This document shows positions 25,048 through 37,778 of a stretch of 64,000 bases of DNA, piece after piece. The DNA is from Promerops cafer. Lineage: Eukaryota > Chordata > Aves > Passeriformes > Nectariniidae. The DNA is taken from positions 208,674-272,673 of the forward strand of contig VZSE01011543.1 of assembly GCA_013398275.1 (NCBI GenBank), given 5' to 3'. Within the stretch, counting starts at the first letter, position 1. Every line of letters begins with the position of its first letter. Position numbers and translations under genes: made by a program. The notes beneath the pieces are model-generated. The model saw only the letters and a program-made list of their open reading frames with translations, made no database searches and was not told where the DNA came from.

Positions 25048-26516
25048 TCGAGCCTCCATTCACGTGCAGAGCAGTTGGTGCAGTTGCTGAAGTGGTTGGA
25101 ACCTTGAAAAGATGGGAGAAGTGGCATCCCCAACCACCACATCCCATATCTGCCACTTGTTCCCTGTCCCCTGCCTCTCTACACAGCCTCGAGCAGTAAA
25201 AATAAAAATTAAAAAAATAAAAATATGTCCTAAAAATATTTGTTTTAAATTCAACCAGGTCAATGAAGTTTTTCTCTCTTTCCTGGGCATGTGTGATGGC
25301 TCCAGTTTGGTCACGACGGAAAGAAACCACTGGATTTTTTTTTTAGAGTGTGGATAGGAGGGAATAAACAGCAAGAAAAAAAGGTTTTGGGTCAGAGATG
25401 AGATATGGGATGGTGCAGCCAGGGATGTGCTCTTGCTCATGGATTTCCTCTCTTCATCTTCCTCTGTCCATCCTCATCACCCCAGTGAGGGAGTCAGGAG
25501 ATCAACCAAGCCCAGGCCCTGCGTGGATCAGGCTCTGCCCATCCTCCTGGAAAATGCCTGGCACAGCCAGTATAAAACCAGTTTTCTCCTCTTGCCAGCA
25601 AAAGAGAAACCATTATCACCTTCATCATAGCCATAATTAAGGCAAGATTAAAAAGGACAATAAAAATCTGTTAGTGCTGAAATTATATAGGGTCTGATTA
25701 AATACCTTTATTAAAATCCTGTTTAACTTGTGCAGGCAACAAGAGGAAAATTTCTGTGTGCAGAAATCTGATTTATCTCTCATAAGCTGAGCCTGGCATT
25801 GATCTTACCCTCTGCAAGGACCTCATTAAATCTACATATGCATATATTTATATTTAAAAAAAAAAACCCATGCAGAGAAACTTTCCTGTTTTTCTAAGCA
25901 TTGAAGCTTGCACGAAAAGTACCACCACATGAGGACGTTTTTTTATTATTAAAGACATTTCTAGGTCTGACTTAGACTCTGATGGTGATCTTTACAAACT
26001 ATTCCCATTCCGTTTTACTCACATTGTTCAATATTCACTGGTTTTGTTTTTAGTGAGTTAATTCATAATTAAATGAATAAAAGAAGACATTTCTGATAAA
26101 AAATATTAATTTTTCACAGTAAATATATAATTAATCTGAGCCCTCATAAGGACCAAGGCATCAGAGAAGATTTTTTTAATTTGCCAAGAAAGTGGGAATG
26201 GTGGACTCTGAAGAAGTTGGAGAGTTTTGGTTCTCATAAAAAAACTTGGAGAAATTTGTTTCTTCAGAGAAGTTGGTGATGATGATTGATCCAACACTTG
26301 AAATCACCCCCACCCAGCTGAAATTTCACCAGGAATGTTTTTTTCCTTTGGGTTGTGTCCTGTGGGGAAAGTTTTCCTGAAAATAAGAACACATCTTGTG
26401 TCTGCACAAATCCCCAGCTGGGATCAGCCACAGCCCTGTGCTCCTGCCATCAGCTGCGATGATTGACACCTGTCACTCAGAAAGGCAGGGGCTCCTTTTG
26501 GGATCGATTCAGGAAT
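25048..26516. other. Non-coding, includes a probable conserved AT-rich element
   Basis: 25,195-25,250 is an A-rich low-complexity patch. 25,640-26,080 is AT-rich, repeat-free and contains many homeodomain-type cores ('GTCTGATTAAATACC', 'CATAATTAAGGC', 'GTTAATTCATAATTAAATG'). This looks like a conserved non-coding element. No gene was seen. Confidence 0.4.
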
Positions 26517-26521
26517 CAAGG
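26517..26521 (+). repeat. Target-site duplication, left (CAAGG)
   Basis: The 5 bp CAAGG directly precede the LTR start TGTCTTAGG and are repeated directly after the LTR end at 27,191-27,195. A 5-bp duplication is typical of ERVL-type integration. Confidence 0.85.
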
Positions 26522-27190
26522 TGTCTTAGGCTGCAAAAGCAAGATGTGGCTGGGGGTGTGTATTCTATTGCCTCTGTCAGAGCTGGGGCACTTTTCTTTA
26601 TCTCTTCCTCACCAATCCTCCCTCGGGGAAATCTCTGCTGTCCATGGCCATGGAGCCTCCCTGCAGGGCTGATCCAATTCCAGCATCCCATGGGAGATGC
26701 TCCCCCAGGGGAGGAGCCAGGAATTCCTACCTGGATAGAATCTGACCCTGCACACCCCAGCAGCCTTTTCCCCCTGCATTCCCAGAGGAGCAGCTTTCTC
26801 CTCCTCTGCATTCCCAGAGGGAGCCCAGGCCCATCCACAGCACCCCTGGAGCTGCAGAGGAAACTCCACCCTTGGCCAGGACCCTGCTCCAGCAGAGCCA
26901 CATCTGCCCCTGCAGGGGGATTGCAGCCCCCATGGGATGGGGCTGTGCCAGCCCCCTGCCCAGCAGGGTGTCAGGGGGGTCCTGACTCTGCCAGGGGTTT
27001 CTTTTTTGTACCATTGCATTTGTATTTTTAATTTTCCTAGTAAAGAACCGTTATTCCTACTCCCATATCTTTGCCTGAGAGCCCCTTAATGTCAAAATTA
27101 TAATGATTTGGAGGGAGGGGGTTGACATTTTCCACTTCAAAGGAGGCTCCTGCCCTCCTTAGCACACACCTGTCTTTTCAAACCAAGACT
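26522..27190 (+). mobile_element. Solo LTR, probably ERVL-class (endogenous retrovirus)
   Basis: The 669-bp element starts TGTCTTAGG and ends CCAAGACT. The ends are inverted repeats (TGTCTT / AAGACA) apart from the final A, which is mutated to T. The 5-bp CAAGG duplication on both sides fixes its limits. The orientation comes from an AGTAAA poly(A)-type signal at 27,039-27,044, followed by a T-rich region and an AATTATAATG stretch. There is an internal 32-bp-spaced repeat of 'CTGCATTCCCAGAGG'. No internal retroviral coding sequence remains, so this is a solo LTR left by recombination. I recall similar passerine LTRs, but the family name is not assigned. Overlapping open frames are incidental. 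Confidence 0.85.
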
Positions 27191-27195
27191 CAAGG
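27191..27195 (+). repeat. Target-site duplication, right (CAAGG)
   Basis: Exact copy of 26,517-26,521 flanking the LTR on its right side. Confidence 0.85.
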
Positions 27196-30100
27196 ACAGC
27201 TTGGAGGGAAGAGGAGTGGAGCAGGATCCTCTTTAAAACCAGCCTGGCAGAGCTAAGCCAGGTTTATTTGCTGGAATTTCACATTGGGTGGAGCTGAGGC
27301 TTCTCCCCAGGAGGCAGAGCTGGATTTTACCCCCCCTCCATCCATAAATGAGGAAAAATGGGACAGCACCCTCCACGTGCTTCTCATGGCCCCGACTCCG
27401 AGCTGTGAAACCAGTGAGAAACTTTCCAGGGCTCTTGGGAAGGCCGGGGGAGGCCCCTCTGGCCGTGCTGTTGTCAGGGAGATGCTCAGGCCCTGCCTTG
27501 ACCCCGCTGCAAATTTCACACTGGCCGTGCTAATGGGAAGGAACATTCCCGAAGGAATACCCTAAATGTGTCTGTCACTGCTGCGCCCAGGCTGTTCCTG
27601 CCAGGAACAGACAGGGATGCTGCTCTCCGAAGGGTGGGATCATCCAGCCCCTTCCCATGGATCTCATCCTGCCCCAGCAGCAGGGAGCAGGGCTGGAATT
27701 GGCCCTGGATGCACTTTGCAATTTGCTTTTTTGCCTAAAAATCCCAAAAACTCTGTGTTTTTGCAAGCTGGAACGTTGAAGGAAAAAAAAAAAAAAAAGC
27801 AACAAAACCAACAAACCCAAACATATGTGCTCCGAAATCAAAGGTTTCCTGTTATAAATAATCTTGTATCCCTCAGGCATTGAAGGGGAAAATATAGCCA
27901 AGATTAGATTAAAAGATTTTGGGGGCTTTCTGTGGTTATTTTTTAATTTAGGAAAAAAAAAAATCTAAAAATAACTTTGGTTGGTGGGAGGTTGAGGTAA
28001 ACGTTTCTTTGCTGTTTCGGAATATGTTTGTTGGGACGGAGTGTCAGTTTGTCTTTCTGGCATAGGCATTCCAAATCCATGAGTCTCCACCTCCAGGGAC
28101 CCCAAAGCTCCTGCTGAAGGGTTTGCTTTTTCCAGAATGAAAATTTCACACTGGCAAACACACAGCAGGACTTGATCCCTCGAAAAGCCAGTTGCAAACC
28201 ACGAGCAACTTTAAACTGGTGGAAACAGAGCTGAGAGCCAGAAGTTCTCAAGGGCTTTTAGATATAAATATGCTGATTTTCATTCAAAATTTGTCATTCT
28301 TTTCCCAGTGGCAGCAAAGAGTGGATTTTTAAACTTCCTTGTGCTCTCAGTACCCAAAACATCCTTAGACCAGTTTTTTTTAATTGCAATTATGAAGTGT
28401 AAAAAAATATGTTTGTTTTAGAACCGCAGCCTGAACGTTTAATTTGAAATTTCCAGCTTCTAAGAAATAATCAGTAATTGTTCCTTATGACCTTAATCTG
28501 CCACTCATAACCAAATGTTTATCAAATCTTCTTCTCTTTTTCCAAGTTATAATCCAGGATTTACTCCAAGTGTAAAAAAAGCTGAGAGACATCGAAAGTT
28601 GTTGTAATTTGCTTTTATAATTTCTTTTATTATTTTCCTTTAATCCACTACAGAAGATATTTCTGGGAATATAATTGCTACCAGGAAAATCTTCACCTTG
28701 CTAATGTGTTTTCTTTAATAAATATGAATTAAAATGTCTGCTGGTTTAAGCAGCATCTCTTTCCTGTCCCATTATAAACACCCTATGGATGGAGGCAGGT
28801 GCAACCTGAGTTGGTTGAAAATGTAGTTTTATCCTGGGAATGGTGAGAGAATGGTTCTGATCCTTCTGCTGCTGGCACAGAAGGAAGAATTTGGACAATT
28901 AATGAGCAGCTGGGATGGTGTGGGAAGGTTGGGTTAATTAAAAGGGCTGATTAAACCTGTCCATGCCATAAACAGGGGCAAGGAGCTTTGTCTTCTCCAT
29001 CTTGACCACGTGGAGATTCTTGATTCCCACTCAAACACCCTCCTGCCTGAGCCCTGTGGCAGACACGAAGCCAAATATTCCTGACAGACTCAGGAGGAGG
29101 AAGGGAGGAGGAAGAACGGGACTCAGGCCATTATTTCCCAGACTTTCAGGGCTTTTCATGGTGATTAAATTCTTGCATCCATTGCTTCTGTGTAAGTTTG
29201 TCATTTGAAGAGACAAGAAACTGAGGTTTTTGCCATCCTAGAGTGACTGTGACTGGCAGGGATTTTCCTTCCCTTGGCTTCATGGAAATTAATCCAGCAC
29301 TGCAGACATCAGCAGGAACAAGTGTCCTTGTTTGTCCTTGGATTTTTTCTGGACAAGCTCCAAAATGTTTTGTAGGATTCTGTTTCTGTTTCATTTCCAG
29401 GTAAGTTAGCATTGTAGATAATAGAAAGTTAAATAAACTCGACTCACTCCTTTGCTCTGCACTTCTTTGTGGCTCCCATTTCCATGAAAATTGAGGCAAA
29501 AAAACACACACGTAGGGTCAGAGTCTCATTTCATATCAAATTTGCTCGCAGCTAATTGAATTGCAGGGAATGTCTGAGAATTCTGCAAAAGGAATTTCTG
29601 GACAGAGTTACCTGAACATGTCTCGAGTGGAATTTCCAGTGGGTGTAAAACCCAGCACGTGTGCTCAGAAGATTATTTACCCTTTCCTGTTTGCTTTTCT
29701 TTTTTTAAGTTCCCAAACACACAAGGAAGGCAGCTTGAAGCAATTTTTGCAAGCTCTTCACTGGTGAAAATTTAAAAATAATAAGGGCATGTGCCAGTTG
29801 GTTGGACTGAATTTCCTTGTGATACTCAATCCAAAGAAAGAAATTCTTGGTAAAACGACCTGGTGCAAATTTGTTTAGATCTTGCACATTTAACCCACAG
29901 CCAGGCACGTTAGGCTGTGATTTTTTATGGCACAGCTGCAAGAGCAAGATATTAATAGAAGTATTAACATTTCAGATAATAATAATTCTCAGCAAATCGT
30001 GTGATGCTGGAATATTGGAACACACAATGTGAAAATGCAGTTGTGTTCCTGTAAAAAATCCATAGGCACACATATGGTTTCATAATATATCCTAGATTGC

Positions 30101-33100
30101 AAAGAACAAATGGAATTTAGGAATGATTTGGTTTACAGTTCCCTTAAGTAACATTATCTTGTTAAAGACATTAACCTCAGGCCTTTACTGTTATATATTT
30201 GCTTTTATTGTTTTCATCCTGGGGAGCAACCTGTAGGAGAGACACTCAACAGGAAAAGAAGGTTCAAAGGGCATCAAAACATTGATTTTCAAGATGGCTG
30301 AACAGCTGTCTTGGGAGCACTGTGCAATTATGAAAAACAGACATCTCTCTTCAGCCTCCCTTATTATTAAAGATCTTCCCACCCCTTCCCAGCACTAATA
30401 ACTGGGGGAAGATTTACCTTGGCATCGTTGATTTTCCTCCACAGGCTGTGCTACTCCCGCTAAATAGAGTTTAACAGGATGAAATAAATTCTCTGGTGAG
30501 CTGCATCCAGCGAAATGCTGACAGAAAGAGGGAGAATGGCTCAAACAGCCTCTCCCAAAAAAGATTTCCCACCAGCTGTAGAGATCTACGTGGGATTTGT
30601 TCTTTCTGATCACCCTCAGGGCTTTTATCCCACTTTTTTTTTGCTTTTTGCTGCGGGTTTCTGGGTTAAGTATGCACAAATCTGACAACAAACTTTAGGA
30701 ATAACTTTTCCATTTAAAGTCGCCTGACAAGTCCATTTTCCAAACCCTCTGCGTGTGCTCTCCAGGATTGCTCCTATTCCTTGGAGCAGGTGTTCTTCCT
30801 TGGTTTCCCTTTTCCCTGCTGAAGGAGCTTTTTAAACGCCTTTGGCAGCCCCTCCTTCGGCTCTCCAGGGACAGATTATCTCCCACCATGAGCTGCGTCC
30901 TTCCCAGAGCATTTTCCACAGCTTCTCACCTGCTTTAAATGAGCCGAGGATGGGGAAATCTCTGCGGTCCCAATTGCGCCATCCCCTCAGGCTCGGCTTT
31001 GCAGATGCTCTGAGCAGAGAGGTTTTAAGCTGGGCTCGGCTCAACGTCCCCACAAGTGCAAATCCCTGCTGGCTCCTCGGCTCCCTCCCCGCAGTGCCTT
31101 GGCCGAGGTGCAGCACCACACTCGGCGCGGTTTGTGTCTCACGGGAGGAGGAAGGAGCTGTCCACGGAGCCCTCCTCCCCCAGGAAAAAAACCGGGAACA
31201 CAGCGGTGATGCCAAAATAGACGAAACCATGAGAATGGGACAATATGGGGAAAACCCAGCTGCTCCCAAGGGGAGGACAAACCCAAAACAATGCAAAATA
31301 CATACGTTCTTCGAGTTCCATTGCTCAAACGGCACTCCAAGTTCCAGGATTGCTTTCCCGAATGAAATTGCTTCCTCTGGAAAGTCCTCGTTGCACAGCT
31401 GCCCCGGACCCAATGACTTTCAGGCTCGTGTTTCAAGCTCAAGGTTTCCAAGCTGGGGCAGCTTTTTTGTGTAGTCCTGGCTTCAAAGGTCGTTTTGGGT
31501 ATGGGGTGCTTTTTTTTTTTCTTTTCCCATTTGCAGTTGTCCTCTCTCAGCTGAGGCAAAGACTCCGTCCACTGACATCCCTCCAGGAGGTCACAGCACA
31601 CAGTTCACAGGAGCAAGCGAGGCTCTTCAGATCTCCACCAGCTCCCATTTCAGGCTCCTTGCCTGAGCACCAACCTCATTAATCAGTTACAGATGAAGGG
31701 TTGTTTCTTTCCCATGACCACAAGAGATAGAGAGTGATAAAAAAATAAAAAATAAAAGCCCATATGGCTGAAACTGTGGGTTCTGGAAGAGAAAGAAGCA
31801 GCTGAGATGTCCTGTCAAGTGGTGTTGGTGTTTCGGCCTCTGCTGGATGAGTGTTTGGGGCTCTTTGCTGTTCCCCAAGGATGTAATTAGGATGCAGCAC
31901 GGTGGGTCTCCATTCCTGGAGTTTCCTGGAGGCCAGCAGCTGTCCAAGGGTTTTTTTTCCTTTTGTCTTTTCAATAGGCTGAAAATTGAGAGTCTGCAGC
32001 TTTTCCTTACTGTCACAACAATTTGCTGCAGAGAGAAAATGAAAAAATCCTGTGGCAAATGATGAGGGGGGAAAAAAAAATCAACATTTATTCTGCAATA
32101 ATCCTGAATGAAGATGTGTTTCCTAAGGCAGAGAGGAATAATTGCGTAGTCAGATGCCAACGCTGTGTTTAAAAGATCCATCCACAGTGTTTAACCACAT
32201 GCTGCCTTTTAAAAACACGGGGTTGTGGTTCTGTCAGTGCTATTTCCACCTTTCAGTGGAATCCAAAGATCCAGGAATGCTGAATTTGAATGTATGAAGT
32301 CATCAAAATCCCTTTTCTGCCCTGTTTATCCAGAGTGCTCTGACAGCTTTTTTCCAGCATGCTTAGAATGAAACTGTAGGATTGTGTTGTTGGATGCTGA
32401 CGGGTGGAAAATTGGTTGCTTAAATTCCAGGAAATGTCTGATTTTTCAACTCCAACGGGTTTGTAATTAAGGAAGAATCCAACTGTCAGCCAGGGGAGGA
32501 ATTATGAAATGTTAAAATCACTGGGGGCAATGGAGAACAATTAACATTCTCAGCCGTCGGGTCGTGGCTGTGGTCAGTACCTTGCACACGCTTGTGGCCT
32601 GCTCCACTGAAGGCTCCTGTGGGATTTGGACATGACCAGAGAACATTTTATTACTTCAGCTCTTCTGGGGTCAGGAAAAAGTCATGGAGTGCTGGAGTTT
32701 CTTCTCCTTGAAGTCCACAATCAAAGGGTCAGAGCCAAGTGAGTCAGGTGATGAGTTTGAGCCCAGCTCCGTTGGCTTCAGTGGCTTCAGTGGGAAGTGC
32801 AGCCACTGAGGACCTGACATGGTGGCCTTGGTGGGAGTGGGATTGTGGAAAAGCAGTTCAAGATCTCACATCAGCCCAGGCAAAACTGAGTATTGTGGTC
32901 CAAGGGCTCGGGAGAGAGAGCCAAGCTGGGCTCTTGCTGCTGTGGTGCTGGGAGGAGGAGGAGCTGCAGGAGGAAGGTGAAGGCAAAGAGACGGAGCCGT
33001 GAGGTCGTGGTGGGGTTGGCATGAGCAAAACAGCTGTCACTGCTCAGCTGGAGCCAGCCCAGCCTTGTGATTGTGCACAGCTTGTGGTGGGACCATGTGG

Positions 33101-33147
33101 GCTGGGGCAGATCCTCTGCTCTGAGCGCTTGAATTTGGGTTCCAGCA
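27196..33147. other. Gene-poor stretch with candidate conserved segments
   Basis: An A-run lies at 27,782-27,798. About 28,370-28,770 is strongly AT-rich, repeat-free and rich in motifs such as 'CAGTAATTG' and 'CCACTCATAACC', which is typical of conserved non-coding elements. 30,940-31,480 is locally GC-richer with scattered CpG, but its overlapping open frames on both strands carry no domain. A T-run lies at about 31,509-31,520. No gene is supported anywhere in this 6 kb. Confidence 0.45.
28370..28770. promoter_or_regulatory. Candidate conserved AT-rich element
   Basis: This is 400 bp of AT-rich, non-repetitive sequence with TAATTG, TTTAAT and GATTTA cores, and no open frame of note. It reads like a developmental enhancer. 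Conservation is not testable from the sequence alone. Confidence 0.3.
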
Positions 33148-33211
33148 CCTGGTTCTGTGTTTAGTCCGTAGAAACAGATCCTGGTTCTGTGCTCAGTCCG
33201 TGGAAACCAGG
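33148..33211. repeat. 32-bp tandem duplication
   Basis: Two adjacent 32-bp units share 'CCTGGTTCTGTG' and 'AGTCCGT.GAAAC' with a few substitutions. No longer array extends either side. Confidence 0.85.
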
Positions 33212-34846
33212 GAAAGACACAGGACCATGGAGCTCCATCCAAAGGCAGCCAACCCCGCCAGCAGGACTCTGTAAGAAGCAGTTTGAGAAGTTATCTTATT
33301 CTGGACTGTGACTGTTCTTGTTTTATTAGTCTGTACATCCAGCCTGGATTTCTAACAGCCCAGCAATCAACATGAGTGTATTGACACGTTTGGAACTGAG
33401 GTTTATTTAAGTCTGTCTTTGCATTTGTCCAATTTTGTGTTGTATATAATTCTTTGGCACTCCTGTGTTGTGCCCACATGCCTCCAGTGGGAAGCCAGCC
33501 TTGTGAGATGCAAGTCGCACTCATCTCCTGTCAGCTTTAAAAGGTACTGGCTGGGGGACAAAGTAGCTTGGAAGAAGTTTTGATATTATCTGGAAAGTAA
33601 AAAAAAAAAAAAATCCAGGATGTGTTATAGTTGGAAACAATCAGCAGAGATAATGCTGGACTGGGGGAGGTGGAGAAGAAGCAGCCAAAAGGTGACCTGG
33701 AAGGAGTGAGTGTGGAAATACAGAGAGCACAGTGTTAGAAATGATGATTGTTTCCTGGGACAGCGAGGAATCCATGGACAGGCTGGAAAGGGGAGAAAGT
33801 CACGTGGATTCTGCTCTGCTGCTCTCGTTGCCCAAGCTGGATGTGAGTTACAGGGAAGCTCAAGCCAACAAGCTGGATCCGAGCACCCTCGTCCAGATCC
33901 AAGTTTCATCTGCCTGATTTTCCTCGTGTTTACATGGGAACGCCTTGGCCGGCGTCAGCACTTCTTGAGATGTTACAAAACCAGGGGAAGTGGGATCAAA
34001 TGTGGTCCAAACTGATCCACAGAAGGTCAATCCTGCAACACCGGGTTAGGAACTCAAAGGTGAACCCCCAGTCGTGTTCCCTCCTGCTGGTCCTGAGGTG
34101 TTGGACCCCAGGGCAGTGACCCATTCCTTTTGTCCCTTGAGGATGTCCCACAGGAGCACCGAACCTGCAAGGGCTGTGCTGGATTCCCCTCTTTGCTCTA
34201 CTCAGCTCATCCAAGTGAAAACCCCAAGACAGGATGGGATTGCTTTCCCACTCCTGTGTGTGAAGAACCCCAAGCCAAGCCAAGAGGCAAATTTTGGATG
34301 CTCAGATCTGACCCTTCTCAGAAACGCGGGGTGAGCTGAGAACTCTAAACCTGGACGTGAGCCTTGGCTCAGATCTGCTGATACCAGTCCTATCTCTCTT
34401 TTGGGGATGACATAAATATTTAAGAGTGCTCAGCCGGGTGTTTTTGTGAGGAATATGGATAGTTTGGGATAAGGAGATGAGTCACGATTCTGAGATAGTG
34501 CCTGGCTGTTACTGGAACACTGTAAAGCAGCTATATCGAGTCTACATTGAGGAACAAGATGAATAATTATTTAAGGATGAAAAGCCACATTTCTTCATAA
34601 GGAGAAAATGTTAAGAGCTCTGTGACTCTCCTTTCCAACACAAAGAGTTTCACAGAAAAGGAGTGATAAAACAACCAAAAAATACCAACAAAAAACCCCA
34701 AGAAACAGAAAGTGTGTCTCACATGCAGGGCCAGGAAACAAAATTCCCATTATTTGCTTCTCAGATAGAGATATTTTGGTAAAGAAGAGATAAAGGTGTG
34801 TATTGAGAAAAGACTTTTGTAGCCAAGGCTTGATGAGTATCTTGAA
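33212..34846. other. Non-coding stretch, no gene seen
   Basis: An A-run lies at about 33,600-33,613. 34,480-34,720 is AT-rich. No domain-bearing frame, tRNA or element was recognised. Confidence 0.5.
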
Positions 34847-35231
34847 TTGGGATTGTTCAGCCTGGAGAAGAGAAGGTTTTGGGATGATCTAATTGCAGCC
34901 TTCCACTGCCTGGAGAGAGATTGTTTATAAGGAATTGGTGGGACAGGACACAGGGAATGGCTTCCCACTGCCAGAGGGCAGGGATGGATGGGATATTGGG
35001 CAGGAATTGTTCCCTGGGAGGGTGGGCAGGCCCTGACACAGGTGCCCAGAACAGCTGTGGCTGATCCCTGGCAGTGCCCAAGGCCAGGTTGGACAGGGCT
35101 TGGAGCAGCCTGGGATGGTGGAAGGTGTCCCTGCCCATGGCAGGGGAGTTGGAACAAGATGAGTTTTAAAATCCCTACCAGCCCAAACCATTCCACAATT
35201 TTATGATATATAAATGATATATAATGATATA
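34847..35231 (+). mobile_element. CR1 LINE 3' fragment with decayed tail
   Basis: Carries the CR1 blocks 'TTGGGATTGTTCAGCCTGG', 'GATGGATGGGATATTGGGC', 'CAGAACAGCTGTGGCTG', 'GGTTGGACAGGGCTTGGAGC', 'GGAAGGTGTCCCTGCCCATG' and the end 'CCCAAACCATTCCACAATTT'. It is followed by an AT-rich tail of ATGATATATA-like repeats, consistent with a mutated CR1 terminal microsatellite. It is the closest sister in the window to the copy at 22,748. Confidence 0.95.
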
Positions 35232-36329
35232 TTTTCTAACCTTCAGTGCTCTAATTTTTGAGCCCACAGAAGTTGTGAGCATCAATTAATTTCACAGGAT
35301 ACAGAAAACGCATATGGGACAAAACCTTGGGCATTTCTTATGGGAAGTGAATGCAGAGGCTGCTGTGGGTGAGCTGGGCACCACGTGACCACAGATATTT
35401 GCTGCTCTGAAGGACAGCCTGACTTTAAATCCTGTTGATAATTAATCATCCGTACCAACCCGTTCGTTAGGATAGGAGCAAACCCAACCCTTTAAAATAA
35501 AGTTGGAAAATACAACAACCTCCTCTCCCTTCCAACGGAGCAATCCTCAGCCCTGCCCGCTGGATTCCCGAGATTGGAATGGGATTGGAAGCAGGGAGAT
35601 GACATTACACACAGCCTGTCAGCACACGCTTCCAGAGCCCAGGCAGAGCAGGCCAGCCGTTCTTGCAACAGGTGGAAAAATGCTTTGGAAGCAAAGCTTT
35701 GGGGAGAATTACAATTGTGGAAGAGGACGGTTTTCTTTGCACTTTATCAGCCGTGTTTCCGACGAGTCCTGCGCTGTTGGCTCATCCTCTGGGATGGGAT
35801 GTCAGATAAACAGTTTGCACTCTGACGGAGCCTTCCTCACCCCCAGCCAGGGAAATACAGGATATAAAATATGGGAGAGCAGGTTCTGGGGTAGGTTTAA
35901 GTTGGAGAGGCTCCACAGCGTCGGTGGGGTTGTGCTGGTTTATCCAAGCTGAGAAATCCGTGCTGGAATTGAGGATATTTCTCCGCCTTGCTCTTGGAGG
36001 GGTGGGAAAATTAAAAAAAGAAGTCATAATGAGGATGGGCTTGTCATGGTTTTGAACAATTGGAAATTCCTCTTCTGGTGGCTCATGGGGAATGTCACTC
36101 CTCAGGGGAGCGGGGTCCTTGAGGAGTCCTCCCCACTCAGGATATTCCATGATTCCAAACCCAGGGGCGGCTCGCAGGTGCTCCCTGGCACGATTCTGGG
36201 TGGCTTTGAGCAACATTTGTGGAAAAAAAAAAATGCAAATTAAAAGGCTATGAGACTGATTTAGCTTTCTTAGGTCAGTAATTACAAGGGGTATGATGTA
36301 GGCTATATTGTGGGAAGATATCCATGATT
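35232..36329. other. Non-coding stretch, no gene seen
   Basis: Moderate-GC DNA with a short A-run at about 36,223-36,233. Frames of up to 149 codons at 35,503-35,952 show no recognisable domain and no exon context. Confidence 0.5.
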
Positions 36330-36425
36330 AATCCTTGGAATTCACCACCACAAGACACCGCTGAAGCCAGAGGAGTTGCTGATTTCAAACCCAGCCTGCA
36401 GGATTATGTGAACAAGGTTGTGTTT
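36330..36425 (+). mobile_element. Ancient CR1-superfamily LINE fragment
   Basis: The stretch 'CCTTGGAATTCACCACCACA' then 'AGACACCGCTGAAGCCAGAG' resembles the old vertebrate CR1/L3-type pattern 'ggaattcactgccacaagacattgttgaggccaaga'. It is strongly diverged. The assignment is from memory. Confidence 0.45.
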
Positions 36426-37599
36426 GATTTGATTAGTTTGGGAAAAGCTCAAAGCCACAGCAGCTTGGATGAAATCAAAGCTTACATGTTTTGGTGCAGG
36501 GCTGAAACCTGAGCCAAGGGCTGTAGGGAAGACAGGGAAAGTTCTGACAGGTTATTCCGTAACTTCCCAAACTGGTGGTCCTCCTTGGAAGTGCCAGACA
36601 ACAGGAAAAACTGCTCCAAAAATCCAACAGATGAATTACACAGGAACGTGCAGAGCTAAACTCCTCAGCTCAGGAGGCAGAAAGCTTTTCCCTTCTCCAT
36701 AACTTCCCAAGGAATCCAGGGGATATTTGCTAATGCTTTTTGCTTATCCCAGCCTCCCCCCAGCAGCAGATCCGTGCCGTGCTCTTCAACTTGAACTTGA
36801 CCACGAGTCTCCAGGAGGCTCTGATGGATGGACAGAGAGTCCTCGTGTGTCTTCTCAAGCCGCTTCCCTTCAACAGGTGTTTGCTGTGTCTGAGGTTCCT
36901 CTGTTTACAGAATCCTCGTTCCATTTGGAAGGATGAAAAATGTCACTTGCTTTTATTGTAAACAGCCTTGGCTTCTCTTAAACACTGACAGGAAAGGTTG
37001 CAGGGTTAGTCACAGGCCTCTCCCCCCACCCCACCAGCACCACCTTGCTCTGCTCGCGCTCCCAGATCCTGCCCCGGTGCTGAGGCTGGAGCGTGGTGTG
37101 GGTGTGGGGAAGGGGGAAACCCTGGGGTCCCGCCCTGTGTGGGGCAGCCTGCTCTGGGTGAGGGGTGTTTGCAGCATGGGGGGTCTCTGGAGCTGCCCGG
37201 TGCTGGCAATCAGCTTTCAAACACGAGCTTGGATGAGTGTCCAGGTTTTATCTTCCGTTTGCTGCCAACAAGTCTCATTCTGATTTTTTTTCCTTTTTTT
37301 TTTTTTCCTTTTCTTGGTTTTTTTTTTTTTTTCCTTTATTTCTTTTTCCTTGACTGAAAGCTCCATCATGGAAAGCCAATCTTTTATGATGGCAGAAGCA
37401 GAGCCAGGGATCTGTGTCAAAGGGCTGACAAAGCACAACGAGGGCTGGCCTGAGCTTGGTGCTTGTGTTGAGGCAGGTTTGGAGAAGAGATGGAATGGAT
37501 GGGATGGGTTTGGGATGTAGAAATCCAAGCTGGAAGCAAAACTGGGTGGCTTTGCAGTGGCCCTAATGCAGACAGAGCTCCCCATGACTTTCTACAAGA
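36426..37599. other. Non-coding stretch with T-rich low complexity
   Basis: 37,285-37,350 is a T-rich run with occasional C (a pyrimidine low-complexity tract). The region before it is GC-richer with no supported frame. No gene was seen. Confidence 0.5.
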
Positions 37600-37778
37600 G
37601 GTTGGCAGATGGATGGAAGGAGTTTTCCACGCTAAGGGTCATAAAACACTGGCCCAGGTTGGCACTGGATGTCCCAAAATTCAAGGTCAGGTTGAATGGG
37701 GAAGCTGAAGATGTCCATGCAGGAAGGTTGGACTAAAAGACCTTTAAAGATCCCTTCCAACCCAAACTAATCTGATTT
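37600..37778 (+). mobile_element. CR1 LINE 3' fragment, different subfamily
   Basis: Contains 'AAGGGTCATAAAACACTGGC', 'CCAGGTTGGCACTGGATG', 'TTCAAGGTCAGGTTGAATGG', 'GGTTGGACTAAAAGACC' and the terminal 'TCCCTTCCAACCCAAACTAA'. The layout differs from the copies at 22.7 and 34.8 kb, which implies a separate CR1 subfamily. The 5' limit is approximate. Confidence 0.92.

Noticed and set aside
23999..25330. Minus-strand open frame of 443 codons, rich in HIS and FPIFP repeats, and matching + strand frames of up to 255 codons
   Set aside because: These are translations of the 9-bp minisatellite. The period is a multiple of three and its unit lacks stops. No start context, domain or splice signal supports a protein.
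26396..27031. + strand frame of 211 codons
   Set aside because: Lies mostly within the solo LTR and is an incidental frame in repetitive non-coding DNA.
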